From: Ehretia macrophylla
Taxonomy: Eukaryota > Streptophyta > Magnoliopsida > Boraginales > Ehretiaceae
Direction: 5' to 3'
DNA: 64,000 nt
Assembly (NCBI GenBank): GCA_037974665.1
Contig: CM075768.1
Coordinates: 7,589,501-7,653,500, forward strand
The notes under the pieces are model-generated. The model worked only from the letters and a program-made list of their open reading frames with translations. It was not told where the DNA came from and did not search any database. Of the stretch, positions 13,531 through 23,918 are shown one piece after another. Position 1 is the stretch's first letter, and the number at the start of each line of letters is the position of its first letter. The position numbers and the translations under genes were made by a program.

Positions 13531-13907
13531 TCATGGCAGAAGTGGGTGGCTCCTCGAGGATTTGACCAAGCGCCTCCTGGTCACCCATTCGCCTCTGGCG
13601 GAGGTTATGATCTCCGAGATCTTCATGTTGTCTGCATAAAAGAAAAGCAAATAGAGGCATAATGAGTCTCATAAACAAGGAAAAGCGTAAAGCAGGCACA
13701 GGAGTAAAACCTAACCCTCGGTATCGGATGATGTGTTGGGGGATGAAAGGGCGATTCTCTCAAGGTTCTGGGCAGTTGGAGGAGGGGCGAGTGAGGTTCT
13801 TCCTTCAGCCCCGGTGTTACGGTTAGCGAGAGGTAAATGAGGAGCCACGACCCTAGGCTTTGTGGGTCGCAGAAACAAGCCACTAGCAGCTATTCTTTCA
13901 GAGGTGA
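13531..13907 (-). pseudogene. C-terminal part of Tat-element antisense ORF, with a predicted 84-bp intron
   Basis: Minus-strand reading continues, in frame, the antisense protein whose N-terminal part lies at 20805-21638; the two halves are separated only by the LTR element 13908-20804 and its ggtga duplication. The first exon (13716-13907) encodes a Pro/Ser/Thr-rich tail. It then meets a donor GAGG|GTTAGG, a T-rich 84-bp stretch and the acceptor TTTTATGCAG| at 13632. The last exon (13531-13631) adds about 33 residues rich in Arg and ends at TGA 13531-13533. Without splicing a different stop at 13514 is used. The intron is inferred from splice signals and T-richness only. Confidence 0.6.
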
Positions 13908-16590
13908 TGTAACACCCCGATCCCTCTCGAGACCGGAAGTTCTATTAATCAATCTAATCGCAACCCAATTCCAAACCCGGGCATAATTTTTAGGGAAAAC
14001 GGACGGAGTCTCCCCTGTTTCTAGGCAAAAAGCAAAGCTGCGATAGCATATAAGTAGACCAGTACCGTGTCCAACCATTCACAATTCCTCAAGGCCATCC
14101 GAGCCTCGGTTCTCAACAATTAAATACAGTAAATATATATACATTTTCAAGTACCCAGACTATTCTAACTCTTTCCTTTAGACAATACAAACATTCATTG
14201 AATCCAAAACTTACTAACCTATACATAAAACTTAAATGACTTTTCTTTTCACATTAATTATATACATCTCATGAAAGTAAAATCTTTACATCTTCGACAA
14301 CTCAAGCCACATAGCACGCAAGGCAACTCTTCAATCACGATCTATCACATAACCACAAACTTCCAGCTAACATGGTATTTCCTGAAATGTGGTGGTGAGG
14401 AGTGAGTATACACAACACGTATACTCAGTGAGGCAGAACAAATATCGAGGTGGAGAGAAAGAAAGTCATGCAATGCAAATAAGGCAGTTAAGCAATATAT
14501 CCAGTAAAAACAACAATCAATATAATCAACAATACAATAACAATTAAAGAAGGCATTAACACAACCAACCAAAGTTATACCACACTTTGAAGGCTATGGT
14601 TCACTCATACGAGCAATGTACCATTTCATGAGCAATACATCAATCTCGAACTTGATGTTGACAATGATGACAATAAGCACGCAACCACCTTATAACTTCC
14701 ACTTGGTGTACTCCAGATGTACCCCGACACATCTACGACCCAAATCACCCAGGGCGGTACCCCTAGCGAGAATGGGAATAGGACACGGAGCTAGGGCAAC
14801 CAAACCCTGGCAGCCCGAGACTGCTTAGAGAGGCCCATCACTCACGTGTCTGACACTATACAATGCAATACGAGATACAAACTATAAACAAACGATAGCA
14901 CGAAAGTGCAGATTAATAATGATATACGAGATATCAAGCACTTACAATCAGTATTAGCATTCAATTAACTTTTCAAGCATGATTATCATTAATATCAACA
15001 ATAACATCAATCAAACAAGTAATAGCAGTTCAAACACGAAAACAACAAATATCACTATTCAATCCCTAACTTCCAAAGGCAATTACGAGCAAACGAGCTA
15101 CGGGATTAGGAAACCGATTTCACTACATTCACTTAGGTAGTACAAGGCACGTTTCTATATCACGAAACTTCACTTTCTCAACCAAAGCCCGAAAGTCCAC
15201 CTACTGCATTTGAACTATAGCTATGTTAACCGGATACTCAATCAACACGACAACAGCGCCAAAAGTGCTTCCATGCCCTCAATAGCAAATCCCCCAACTC
15301 AATTCGAGCACGGTCAACAATTGGTCAAACGGCCCCTTTACGTTTCTTTGTCTAATTTCCAATTTTAACAAAGGTCAGTCCATTTTTATTGCAAATTTTA
15401 TCTTTCCAACATTAATAACACCTATTCAAATCAAGAAATCGCAATTCGGATAAAAAAACCCGAAAATCTAGGATTTTACTATTCAAAAACACTATTCATT
15501 ATTCTTCCCCAATTTCAATTTGCATTTCTAGCCGTAACAATTGCTAAATAACTAACAAGCAATGCTCTACGATCCCTAAAGAGACAATTTCAGGCAATTT
15601 CAGGCATTATAACGCATTAAATATCAAATCTAAGAAATTGAATCAATAATCAAATTCAAATAAAAATGTACAAAAACGTGAAAACCCTCACAGAGATTGA
15701 AGACCAAGACCCGCAAAGACCCGAGCCACGATCATCGTCCCATTCCACGCAAGATTTTGGCTTAAAAATGGAAAATCATTTTTTTTTCTTTTTCCTTGAG
15801 TTTCGGCCATGGTGGCCTTTGCCTTGTTTTTATTTTTTTTTCTTTTCTTTTGTTTTATAAAAGATGACAACTTTAGGGGCAAAATGGTCAAAGGCAAAAG
15901 CTTGGTCAAAATCAAGTTAAAAATGGTCAAATTAGCTTATTTTGATGCCATTTAATCTAATTCCAAGTTAAAGCAATGCAATTTAATGCAAATCAACTAA
16001 AAACTAATTAAATAAAACTAGAAACACTATTCACTAAGTCTGATAAATATTTCTCTAACTTTCATTATCGATACATTACGATCGAGCGGTTAATAAACGA
16101 TTACGATAAGTATGATTAAGAATAATATAAAATTTTAATTTTTGAAAAGTAGAATAGTTTAAAATTCACTCCAGCTCGGAGTTACTTTCTTCTTTTAATT
16201 AAAAACCGAGTAATTAAATGCAATGAAATAAAACCGATTATTAAAATAATCAATATTCATTTAAACATAAATAATTTAACTATTTCTAGAATATTTTAAA
16301 GAATTATGAAATTAATGCTAAGATACGAATGAACAAGTTAATATAAACACATAATCAAATGCAATTAAATACTAACATTTAAGATGAGACTTAATTAAAT
16401 ACAAGAAAATAAAACTAATTACTATAAACAAAAAAATATGAAATAAACTTTTAAGTTAATCAGTATAAAAATTATTTGAATATTTTAAAAAGAAATATCA
16501 AAATAGTAAAAATGGATGATTTAACTAATTAAACACTTAATTAAATACAGTTAAATGCTATTAAATACATGTCGGGTTCGGGGTATCACA
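13908..16590 (-). repeat. 3' LTR of the non-autonomous element
   Basis: Minus-strand sequence starts TGTGATACCCCG and ends GGGGTGTTACA. It contains a perfect 8-bp hairpin GAGTATAC/GTATACTC (14404-14426) just upstream of an acceptor-like ACATTTCAG (14382-14390). A donor-like CT|GTGAGGG sits near 15684-15691. Confidence 0.9.
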
Positions 16591-16626
16591 TCCTTCCCCC
16601 CTTAAAACAATTGCGTTCTCGCAATT
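16591..16626 (-). other. Polypurine tract and pre-PPT hairpin
   Basis: The minus strand reads TAAGGGGGGAAGGA immediately before the 3' LTR, the expected plus-strand primer. Directly upstream is an inverted repeat AATTGCG/CGCAATT with a 4-nt loop (16609-16626). The same stem with a different loop precedes the polypurine tracts at 41238 and 48160. Confidence 0.85.
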
Positions 16627-16639
16627 CTTCTTCCAATAG

Positions 16640-17600
16640 GACTCAGCATCACCTGAGATCCAACTCTGACCACTTTTCATTGGTTGCTGAGCAAGTATAC
16701 TGAATAAGATACTCGTAAGAAAACCCCAATAGAAATCCCAACCAAGAATGCCGAGAAAATACCAACTAAAGACTGAAGTAGGGATACTGTAGATAAAATT
16801 AACATCACATATTAATGACAAGAAGGATGCCGAAGAAATACCCCACATACGAATCTTCAGTAAAAGTTCAACAAGTACCAAATAAGGAAGTCAAAGGATA
16901 GCCAAAGTAGATGCAACACATATAAGACCAAACTCCAAGACCTTATCACCATTTGCCGAGTGCAAACTTTATTCAAATTACCACCAAGAAAGCCCAACGT
17001 ATTCCACAGCATACCGTATGCAATATGAGATAATAAGTCTGAACAAGATTCCAAGTGTAAGACTTCCAATAAGTGCCATCAAGGAAAATTCCTAGTAGAA
17101 TGCCTACTAAGAATTCCAAAGAATACAATAAGTAGTACTATACAATAAGTCTGATAGGAATTCCAAATACCAAACCTACTGAGGAACACTAAAGAAAATA
17201 CCTGAAACAATGTTCCAGTAAGAAAGTACCAAGGATTGCCCAAAGTAAGTACTAGATAAATGGCCACTAAGAATTCTAGAGAATGCCATTGAAGAATTCC
17301 AATCAGGATGCCAGTAACACACCAATAAAGACCGAGACACATATGCCATAGATAATACCAGGCAGTAAGTCCGATTGAAAACCCAATAGCCAAGTCTACC
17401 AAGAAGTGCCAACAGAAGTTTCCAAAGAATACCCAATAAGAAAACCACAAAATACTCCAAGAACAACCAAATAAAACCCCAAAAGAAAGCTACTCTTTCA
17501 CAACTGTTAAGCATAGAGGAGGACCTTAGAGATTCGCCAATAACCGAGCTCCAAAAGCAAACACCAACTCCCAAATAAAGGCTAGTCAAAAACTACTCAT
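16640..17600 (-). repeat. Degenerate ~12-13-bp tandem array filling the internal region
   Basis: Read on the minus strand, units resembling GGTATTCTTNTT recur head to tail roughly every 12-13 bp for almost 1 kb (for example GGTATTTTCTCG, GCATTCTTGGTT and GGATTTCTATTG in a row). All frames yield Trp/Phe/Ile/Leu-rich peptides as a by-product, and several overlapping open frames exist; I see no gag or pol motif. The period is not a multiple of three, so selection for a protein is unlikely. An array of the same motif, in the same orientation relative to primer site and PPT, lies at 47650-48110 in a different element. Confidence 0.7.
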
Positions 17601-18106
17601 TCCCGTCAATCCATATAACTTGGAGGGCCTACTACTAACCACTTCTCTTCAGGGGAGGAAATAGTCTTTTTTACCATTTCAATAGGACATGTATGAATGC
17701 CAAGATATCATATTTATACATATATGCCTTAATCTATCATGCGAGCATGTTTGTAAAACAGTTTATTCAACAAAGTCACTCAAGCACAACATAATCAATT
17801 CAAATCACGGCACAACCAATTCAAGACATTCTAATACACACATTACAAGCAATACTCCAAGTAAATAACAATTCACAAGGTTGATTCGATTCACGATGCC
17901 AATTCGATACACAAGTAGTCACTTTACTTCACGTAACACATTTTTAACACATTTCACATAACTATATCACATAGGTGCACACATTCAGGTCAACACACAC
18001 AATCTCACATACAGGCACACACTTTCAAGACACACTTAACAAGCACACATTTAAGGATCACTACCCACCAGACCGAGGACCCTATCCCGGCTTATGAGCT
18101 AAACAA

Positions 18107-18118
18107 GCTCTGATATCA
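18107..18118 (-). other. Primer binding site (tRNA-Met, one mismatch)
   Basis: The minus strand reads TGATATCAGAGC, one base different from the canonical TGGTATCAGAGC, two bases from the 5' LTR at 18121. Confidence 0.85.
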
Positions 18119-18120
18119 CT

Positions 18121-20804
18121 TGTAACACCCCGATCCCTCTCGAGACCGAAAGTTCTATTAATCAATCTAATCGCAACCCAATTCCAAACCCGGGCATAAT
18201 TTTTAGGGAAAACGGACGGAGCCACCCCTATTTCTAGGCAAAATGCAAACCTGCAATAGTATATAAGTGGACCAGATCCGTGTCCTACCATTAACAACTC
18301 CTCAAGGCCATCCGAGCCTCGGTTCTTAACAATTAAATACAGTAAATATATATACATTTCCAAGTACCCATACTATTCTAACTCTTTCCTTTAGACAATA
18401 CAAATATGCATTGAATCCAGAACCTACTAACCTATACATAAAACTTAAATGACTTTTCTTTTCACATTAATTATATACATCTCATGAAAGTAAAATCTTT
18501 ACATCTTTGACAACTCAAGCCACATAGCACGCAAGGCAACTCTACAAGCACGATCTATCACATAACCATGAATTTTTCAGCTAACATGGTATTTCCTGAA
18601 ATGTGGTGGTGAGGAGTGAGTATACACAACACGTATATTCAGTGAGGGCGGAACAGATATCGAGGTAAAGAGAAAGAAGATCGTGCAATGCAAATAAGAC
18701 AGTTAAACAATATATCCAGTAAGAAAAATAATCAATATAATCAACAATACAATAACAATTAAAGAAGGCATTAACACAACCAATCAAAGTTATACCACAC
18801 TTTGAAGGCTATGGTTCACTCATACGAGTAATGTACCATTTCACGAGCAATACATCAATCTCGAGCTTGATGTTGACAACGATGACAATAAGCGCGTAAC
18901 CACATTATAACTTCGACTGGGTGTACTACGGAAGTACCCCAACACATCTACGACCCAAATCACCTAGGGCGGCACCCCTAGCGAGAATGGGAATAGGACA
19001 CGGAGCTAGAACAACCAACCCTGACAGCCCGAGACTGCCCAGAGAGGCCCATCACTCGCACACCTGACACAATGCAATGCAATACGAGATACAAGCAATA
19101 AACAAGCGATAGCACGAAAGTGCAGATTAGTGGCGATATACGAGATATCAAGCACTTACAATCAGTATTAGCATTCAATTAACTTTTCAAGCATGATTAT
19201 CATTAATATCAACAATAACGTCAATCAAACAAGTAATAGCAGTTCAAACACGAAAACAACAAATATCACTACTCAATCTCTAACTTCCAAAGGTAATTAC
19301 GAGCAAACGAGCTACAGGATTAGGAAACTGATTTCACTACATTCACTTAGGTACTACAAGGCACGTTTCTATAGCACAAAACCTCACTTTCTCAATCGAT
19401 GCCCGAAAGTCCACCTACTGCTTTTGAACAACAGCTATGTTAACGGGTCACTCAATCAACGCCACGACAGCGCCAAAAGTGCTTTCATGCCCTCAATAGC
19501 AAAACCGCTAACTCAATTCGAGCACGGTCAACACTTGGTCAAACGGCCCTTTCACGTTTCTTTGTCTAGTTTCCAATTTTAACAAAGGCCGATCCATTTT
19601 TATTGCACATTTTATCTTTCTAACATTAATGGCACCTATCCAAATCAAGAAATCGCAATTCGGATCAAAATTCAAAAACCTAGGGTTTTAGTATTCAAAA
19701 ACACTATTTATTATTCTTCCCCAATTTCAATTTGCATTTCTAGCCGTAACAATTGCTAAATAACTAACAAGCAATGCTCTACGATCCCTAAAGAGACAAT
19801 TTCAGGCAATTTCAGGCATTATAACGCATTAAATATCAAATCTAAGAAATTGAATCAAAAATCAAATTCGAATAAAAATGCACAAAAACGTGAAAACCCT
19901 TACAAAGATTGAAGACCAAGACCCGCAAGGACCCGAGCCACGATCCTCGTTTGATTCCACGCATGATTTTGGCTTAAAAATGCAAAATTAATTTTTTTTC
20001 TTTTTCCTTGAGTTTCGGCCATGGTGGCCTTTGCCTTGTTTTTATTTTTTTTTTCTTTTCTTTTGTTTTATAAAAGATGACAACTTTAGGGGGAAAATGG
20101 TCAAAGGCAAAAGCTTGGTCAAAATCAAGTTAAAAATGGTCAAATTAGCTTATTTTGATGCCATTTAATCTAATTCCAAGTTAAAGCAATGCAATTTAAT
20201 GCAAATCAACTAAAAACTAATTAAATAAAACTAGAAACACTATTCACTAAGTCCGATAAATATTTCTCTAACTTCCATTTTCGATACATTACGATCGAGC
20301 GGTTAATAAACAATTACGATAAGTATGGTTAAGAATAATATAAAATTTTAATTTTTGAAAAGTAGAATAGTTTAAAATTCACTGCGGCTCGGAGTTACTT
20401 TCTTCTTTTAATTAAAAACCGAGTAATTAAATGCAATGAAATAAAACTGATTATTAAAATAATCAATATTCATTTAAACATAAATAATTTAACTATTTCT
20501 AGAATATTTTAAAGAATTATGAAATTAATGCTAAGATATGAATGAACAAGTTAATATAAATACGTAATCAAATGCAATTAAATACTAACATTTAAGATGA
20601 TACTTAATTAAATACAAGAAAATAAATCTAATTACTATAAACAATAAAAATAGGTAATAATCTTTTAAGTTAATCAGTATAAAATTATTTGAATATTTTA
20701 AAAAGAAATATCAAAATAGTGAAAAATGGATGATTTAACTAATTAAACACTTAATTAAATGCAGTTAAATGATATTAAATGCATGCCAGGTTCGGGGTAT
20801 CACA
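18121..20804 (-). repeat. 5' LTR of the non-autonomous element
   Basis: Partner of 13908-16590, almost identical in length. The hairpin near 18605-18630 has one mismatch relative to the perfect stem in the other LTR. The right end TATCACA abuts the TSD ggtga. Confidence 0.9.
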
Positions 20805-21638
20805 GGTGAGAAAGACGTCACACCTAACAAGAACGGCTCTGTTGAGCTCCTCGATAATCGATTTCTCGATCTCATCAAGGGTGAGAAGGTCCTTGGCTGT
20901 TTCAGGAGGGACGACCCAGATGCTTCGAACCTCCTACCACATGGGGGATTTCACAAAGAAAAACTTGTCGCTCCAGCTCTTGGAATTATTAGGGATGTCA
21001 GCAACCAAAGGATGATGGCGGGCAGAAAAATAGTGCCAGCCTGAAGATTTGTCAGTAGTTTTGAGCTGGTGATAGAAGAGAAAGAGGTTGGAGGTAGGTG
21101 TATAATCCAACTCCTTCAGAAGAACGTAAAAACCTACCATCAGCCTCCAACTGTTGGGAGTAACCTAGGCAGGGCTAATTTGAAGGTAATTGAAAATTTC
21201 CACCAAATAAAGAGGGAGAAGCAAGCGACCTATAAGGAGCTGCTCGTAGTAGAAGGTAACTTCTCATTTGCTGGGTCCGCAAGCGGACTCCGGTGTACCA
21301 TCATTTGGAATACGGACCTTGAAGTTATGTGGGATGGCCCCAATATCCCTAAGGTGGGTAATGGACCTCTCACGAGTAGTGCAGGCCTTACGTTCAGCAC
21401 CGAAAACTAGAAGATCGTTGATTCTGACGGGGCCTGCTGTTGTGGCAGCGAGACGGTGGATAGAAGACCTAACCCTAGTGGCAGGTTTCTTGGAGCTCTT
21501 TCTAGGACCCCTAGTGGGAGGAGGACTCTAAGAAATTGGTGTGGCAGCGATGGGCTCAAAATTTCTTGGGGTGTGAGGTACACCCTTAGGTCCGTCGGTC
21601 GACTCACCGGCGACACTTGACTTGGGAGACTTGACCAT
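20805..21638 (-). pseudogene. N-terminal part of Tat-element antisense extra ORF (putative gypsy-type transposon domain)
   Basis: An ATG at 21636-21638 opens one continuous minus-strand frame (MVKSPKSSVAGESTDG) without frameshift down to the LTR insertion. It has four nonsense codons: TAG at 21528, TGA at 21264, TAG at 21165 and TAG at 20934. Sequence elements such as VTPNSWRLMVGFYVLLKELD, GWHYFSAR and SWSDKFFFV match the pattern of the plant 'putative gypsy-type transposon' domain (Pfam PF04195, from memory). This domain is known from antisense ORFs between pol and the 3' LTR of Tat-lineage elements. The ORF is antisense to its element (PPT and LTR at 21990-22471 read plus). Function unknown. 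The C-terminal part resumes at 13907. Confidence 0.75.
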
Positions 21639-21777
21639 GATGGAAAGAAGGAAAAAAGGGCGTACATAAGCAGTGGATGGAAGTTCACGAAGGGTGCGAT
21701 GTACACGGAGAAGCAAGGAAGCAAAAGAAGGCAAAAGTTGTGAAGGATAGAATGTAGGGGTAGGGCTGGCCTTAGGG

Positions 21778-21792
21778 CTCCATTTATAAAGG
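21778..21792 (-). promoter_or_regulatory. TATA box of the antisense ORF promoter
   Basis: The minus strand reads TTTATAAATGGA about 145 bp upstream of the antisense ATG, and the second copy has CCTATAAATAGG at the matching place (22761-22770). This suggests the antisense ORF has its own promoter between the ORF and the 3' LTR. Confidence 0.55.
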
Positions 21793-21989
21793 ACCCTACA
21801 AGGCCCCACATACTACGGAAATAGCCCACATAAGATCGTGGGAAGTGGGAGCGCGAATCTCAAGAGACGTTCCTGCGGAAAAATACCAAAGCTGTAATAG
21901 CGTGGACAGACGACGGTTGTAACGGCTAGTGACCGTTAAGGAAGATAAAGAGCCCTACCATCGTGGCAATCCCCCGACCTTCAACGTAG

Positions 21990-22471
21990 CCCGGAGGATT
22001 GGGGGGGCAACTTATAGGGGTGGGGCTCTAGCCTCGTAAGACTAGCTCGGATAATAAGTAACAACCCCGTCATCCTCAGAGCCCCAGGCCCCGTCGAAAT
22101 GAGAGGGCAGACGCGCGCATGGGAGTATCATCTTGATAAGGATAAACTCGGGAAGTCCAGATAAGGACGGACTCATGAAGGTGGATGATCGTAAAGAATC
22201 ACTTAGCAAAGGAAGACTCTTTGATGAATAAATCTTGAGGAATTCTCCCTCATCTGGGAAGCTAACGGGCCACGAATATAAATATGAAGCAATCTCACGA
22301 TGAAAGGTACGAGAAACATACTCCACACTTACTGTCTACGAGCTTCTTCCCACAGTTGACTGACTTGAGCGTAGGAAAGGGAACCATGAGAAACCTCCCT
22401 TGGTTTTTCTGTTTTGCAAGTTCAAGTCCAGCCCAGGAAGCAACTCGAGGCAGCTAAATTTTACCTTAACA
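21990..22471 (+). repeat. Polypurine tract and 3' LTR of Tat-type element A
   Basis: GGATTGGGGGGGCAAC (1995-2011 of the 20 kb block) precedes a ~460-bp LTR (22012-22471) ending CTTAACA, with a TATA-like ATATAAATAT near 22276. The start is decayed (TTATAGG where the second copy has TGACACG). The element is plus-oriented, opposite to its antisense ORF. Its right edge lies inside the antisense ORF of a second, related element, so A was inserted into B. Confidence 0.7.
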
Positions 22472-22625
22472 GCGCTTTTCTTGGAAGGATTTTTAACAAA
22501 AGGAAGGCTCTGGGAGATAGGCACGACTGCAATAGGCTCAGAATTTCTCAGTGTATGACTGACACCCCTTGACTCGTCACTGGACTCACTAACAACCCTT
22601 GACCTAATAGACCTAACAATGATGA
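22472..22625 (-). pseudogene. N-terminal fragment of antisense ORF of Tat-type element B
   Basis: Minus-strand peptide RSIRSRVVSESSDESRG and following residues align by eye with the N-terminus of the antisense ORF at 21638. The start codon position reads ATT instead of ATG. The frame is cut at 22472 by the LTR of element A; the rest of B's ORF is not found in the window, so B is truncated or its remainder lost. Confidence 0.65.
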
Positions 22626-22760
22626 AAAGAAGGGAGAGTGGCATACCTAAATGGGGGGTTGAAATTCGCAGAAAGCTTGGTACATGGTAGGGAGAAAAAG
22701 GCAATGGAAATTTAGAACAAGGAAATACAAATGTAGAACTGGGCAGAGTTGAGAGGGTCC

Positions 22761-22770
22761 TATTTATAGG
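22761..22770 (-). promoter_or_regulatory. TATA box of antisense ORF B
   Basis: The minus strand reads CCTATAAATA about 140 bp upstream of the expected start, matching the promoter position of copy A. Confidence 0.5.
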
Positions 22771-22964
22771 GGACCCCACACGGGCCCATGATCTACGTGG
22801 ATGGCCCACTCAACGTCTTGGGAAAGTAGCACCCGAATCGCGAGGGACGTGTCCACATAATGGCGTTAGAATAATGATGATGCGAACCGGCAATTATAAC
22901 AGCTAGTAATCATCGAGGAAGATAAAGAGCCCCACCGTCGTGACAAATCTCCAGGCCTCCTGCG

Positions 22965-23417
22965 GAGCCCAGAAGATTGGGGGGGCAACTGACACGAGTG
23001 GGGCTCTAGCCCCGGGTAAAGTCAGCCCATGGGGCTAATGGCAGCCCCGCGGATAGTCTGCCCTGAACCTACAAGGACCCCTGGGTAGACAGCACGTACA
23101 AAATATTATCCGGATAAGGATAAGCACGGGGCAAAGAGCCAGGATAAGGATGGACTCTTTGGGGGGATATCTCTTAGAAGTTTATCTCTGTCTAGGAATC
23201 CAATAATCTATGAGTATAAATACAGGTAGAACTCTACAGTAAAAGGTACACAATCAATACCAGAACTCTAATATTCCCGCAGCATTTGAGCTAATTCCTA
23301 CAAATAACTTACTAGATCGTTGGAGTGGGAACCTTGGGAGCCCTCTCGGTTCTTCTGTTTTGCAGGAGTTAGACCAGCCCAGAAAGGAGTTCGGAGCTGC
23401 GAATTTTTGCCTTAACA
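22965..23417 (+). repeat. Polypurine tract and 3' LTR of Tat-type element B
   Basis: AGATTGGGGGGGCAAC leads into TGACACGAGTGG at 22990; the 428-bp LTR ends GCCTTAACA at 23417. A TATA box GTATAAATACA lies near 23214, mid-LTR, supporting the plus orientation. Sequence is clearly homologous to 22012-22471 but well diverged. Confidence 0.75.
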
Positions 23418-23918
23418 TAAACAATATTATAAGCTAATTAATTTTGTCATTTATAAATTAAATTGTATTTAAAATATATGTGAAACTGAAATTATTAATT
23501 ATATTTTACTTGAATGCCCTTTCTCTAGGCATGGATTAAAAAGATCTATATCTAACTTTAACAAGCTAATTTATGTGTCCTAGCAGTGAAGCTACATTAG
23601 ACGATCGAGCACTTGCAGGACATGGACTCTCATTGTTTAGGATTTCTTGTAATGACTTTACACTTGGAAAAAAAACTAATAATAATAAGGTTGTGTTCTC
23701 ACAACCTCAAGTTCTTGTATTCATTTTCAGTATTTACCTCTGTTTTGCTTTTCATTCGAGTCCTCTTGACTTTGATTACTAATCAGGAGCTGCTTATAGT
23801 ATTTAAAAACAAATTACATCGTATTTTCCTAGAAAGAAACACTCTTGTCTACAATATGTAACAAATTAAATTCTTTGTAGAACTCAATTAATTTTCCCTA
23901 GCAGCTTTTACTATATTT
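23418..23918. other. 3' flank of the UGT gene, nothing recognised
   Basis: AT-rich sequence downstream of the glycosyltransferase stop. No TE end or gene is supported. It may include the 3' UTR. Confidence 0.5.

Larger units (their letters stand above)
13908..20804 (-). mobile_element. Complete non-autonomous LTR retrotransposon (6.9 kb), TSD ggtga
   Basis: Two LTRs, 13908-16590 (2683 bp) and 18121-20804 (2684 bp), are closely similar along their length and flank a 1.5 kb internal region with no gag or pol. The 5-bp duplication ggtga is at 13903-13907 and 20805-20809. The element reads on the minus strand: primer site beside the right LTR, polypurine tract beside the left LTR. It inserted into the antisense ORF of a Tat-type gypsy element. 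Size and lack of coding place it among large non-autonomous derivatives (LARD-like). It must have moved using proteins from an autonomous relative; the chromovirus at 33704-44786 shares primer site and pre-PPT structure. Confidence 0.92.

Noticed and set aside
13623-13883. 86-codon open frame on the minus strand
   Set aside because: Out of frame with the antisense ORF that continues from 20805; the correct frame with the intron explains the region better.
17079-17589. Overlapping open frames of 123 and 137 codons with many Trp/Phe/Leu, resembling membrane proteins
   Set aside because: They arise from the 12-13-bp repeat array read in several frames; the period is not a codon multiple and no frame is favoured.
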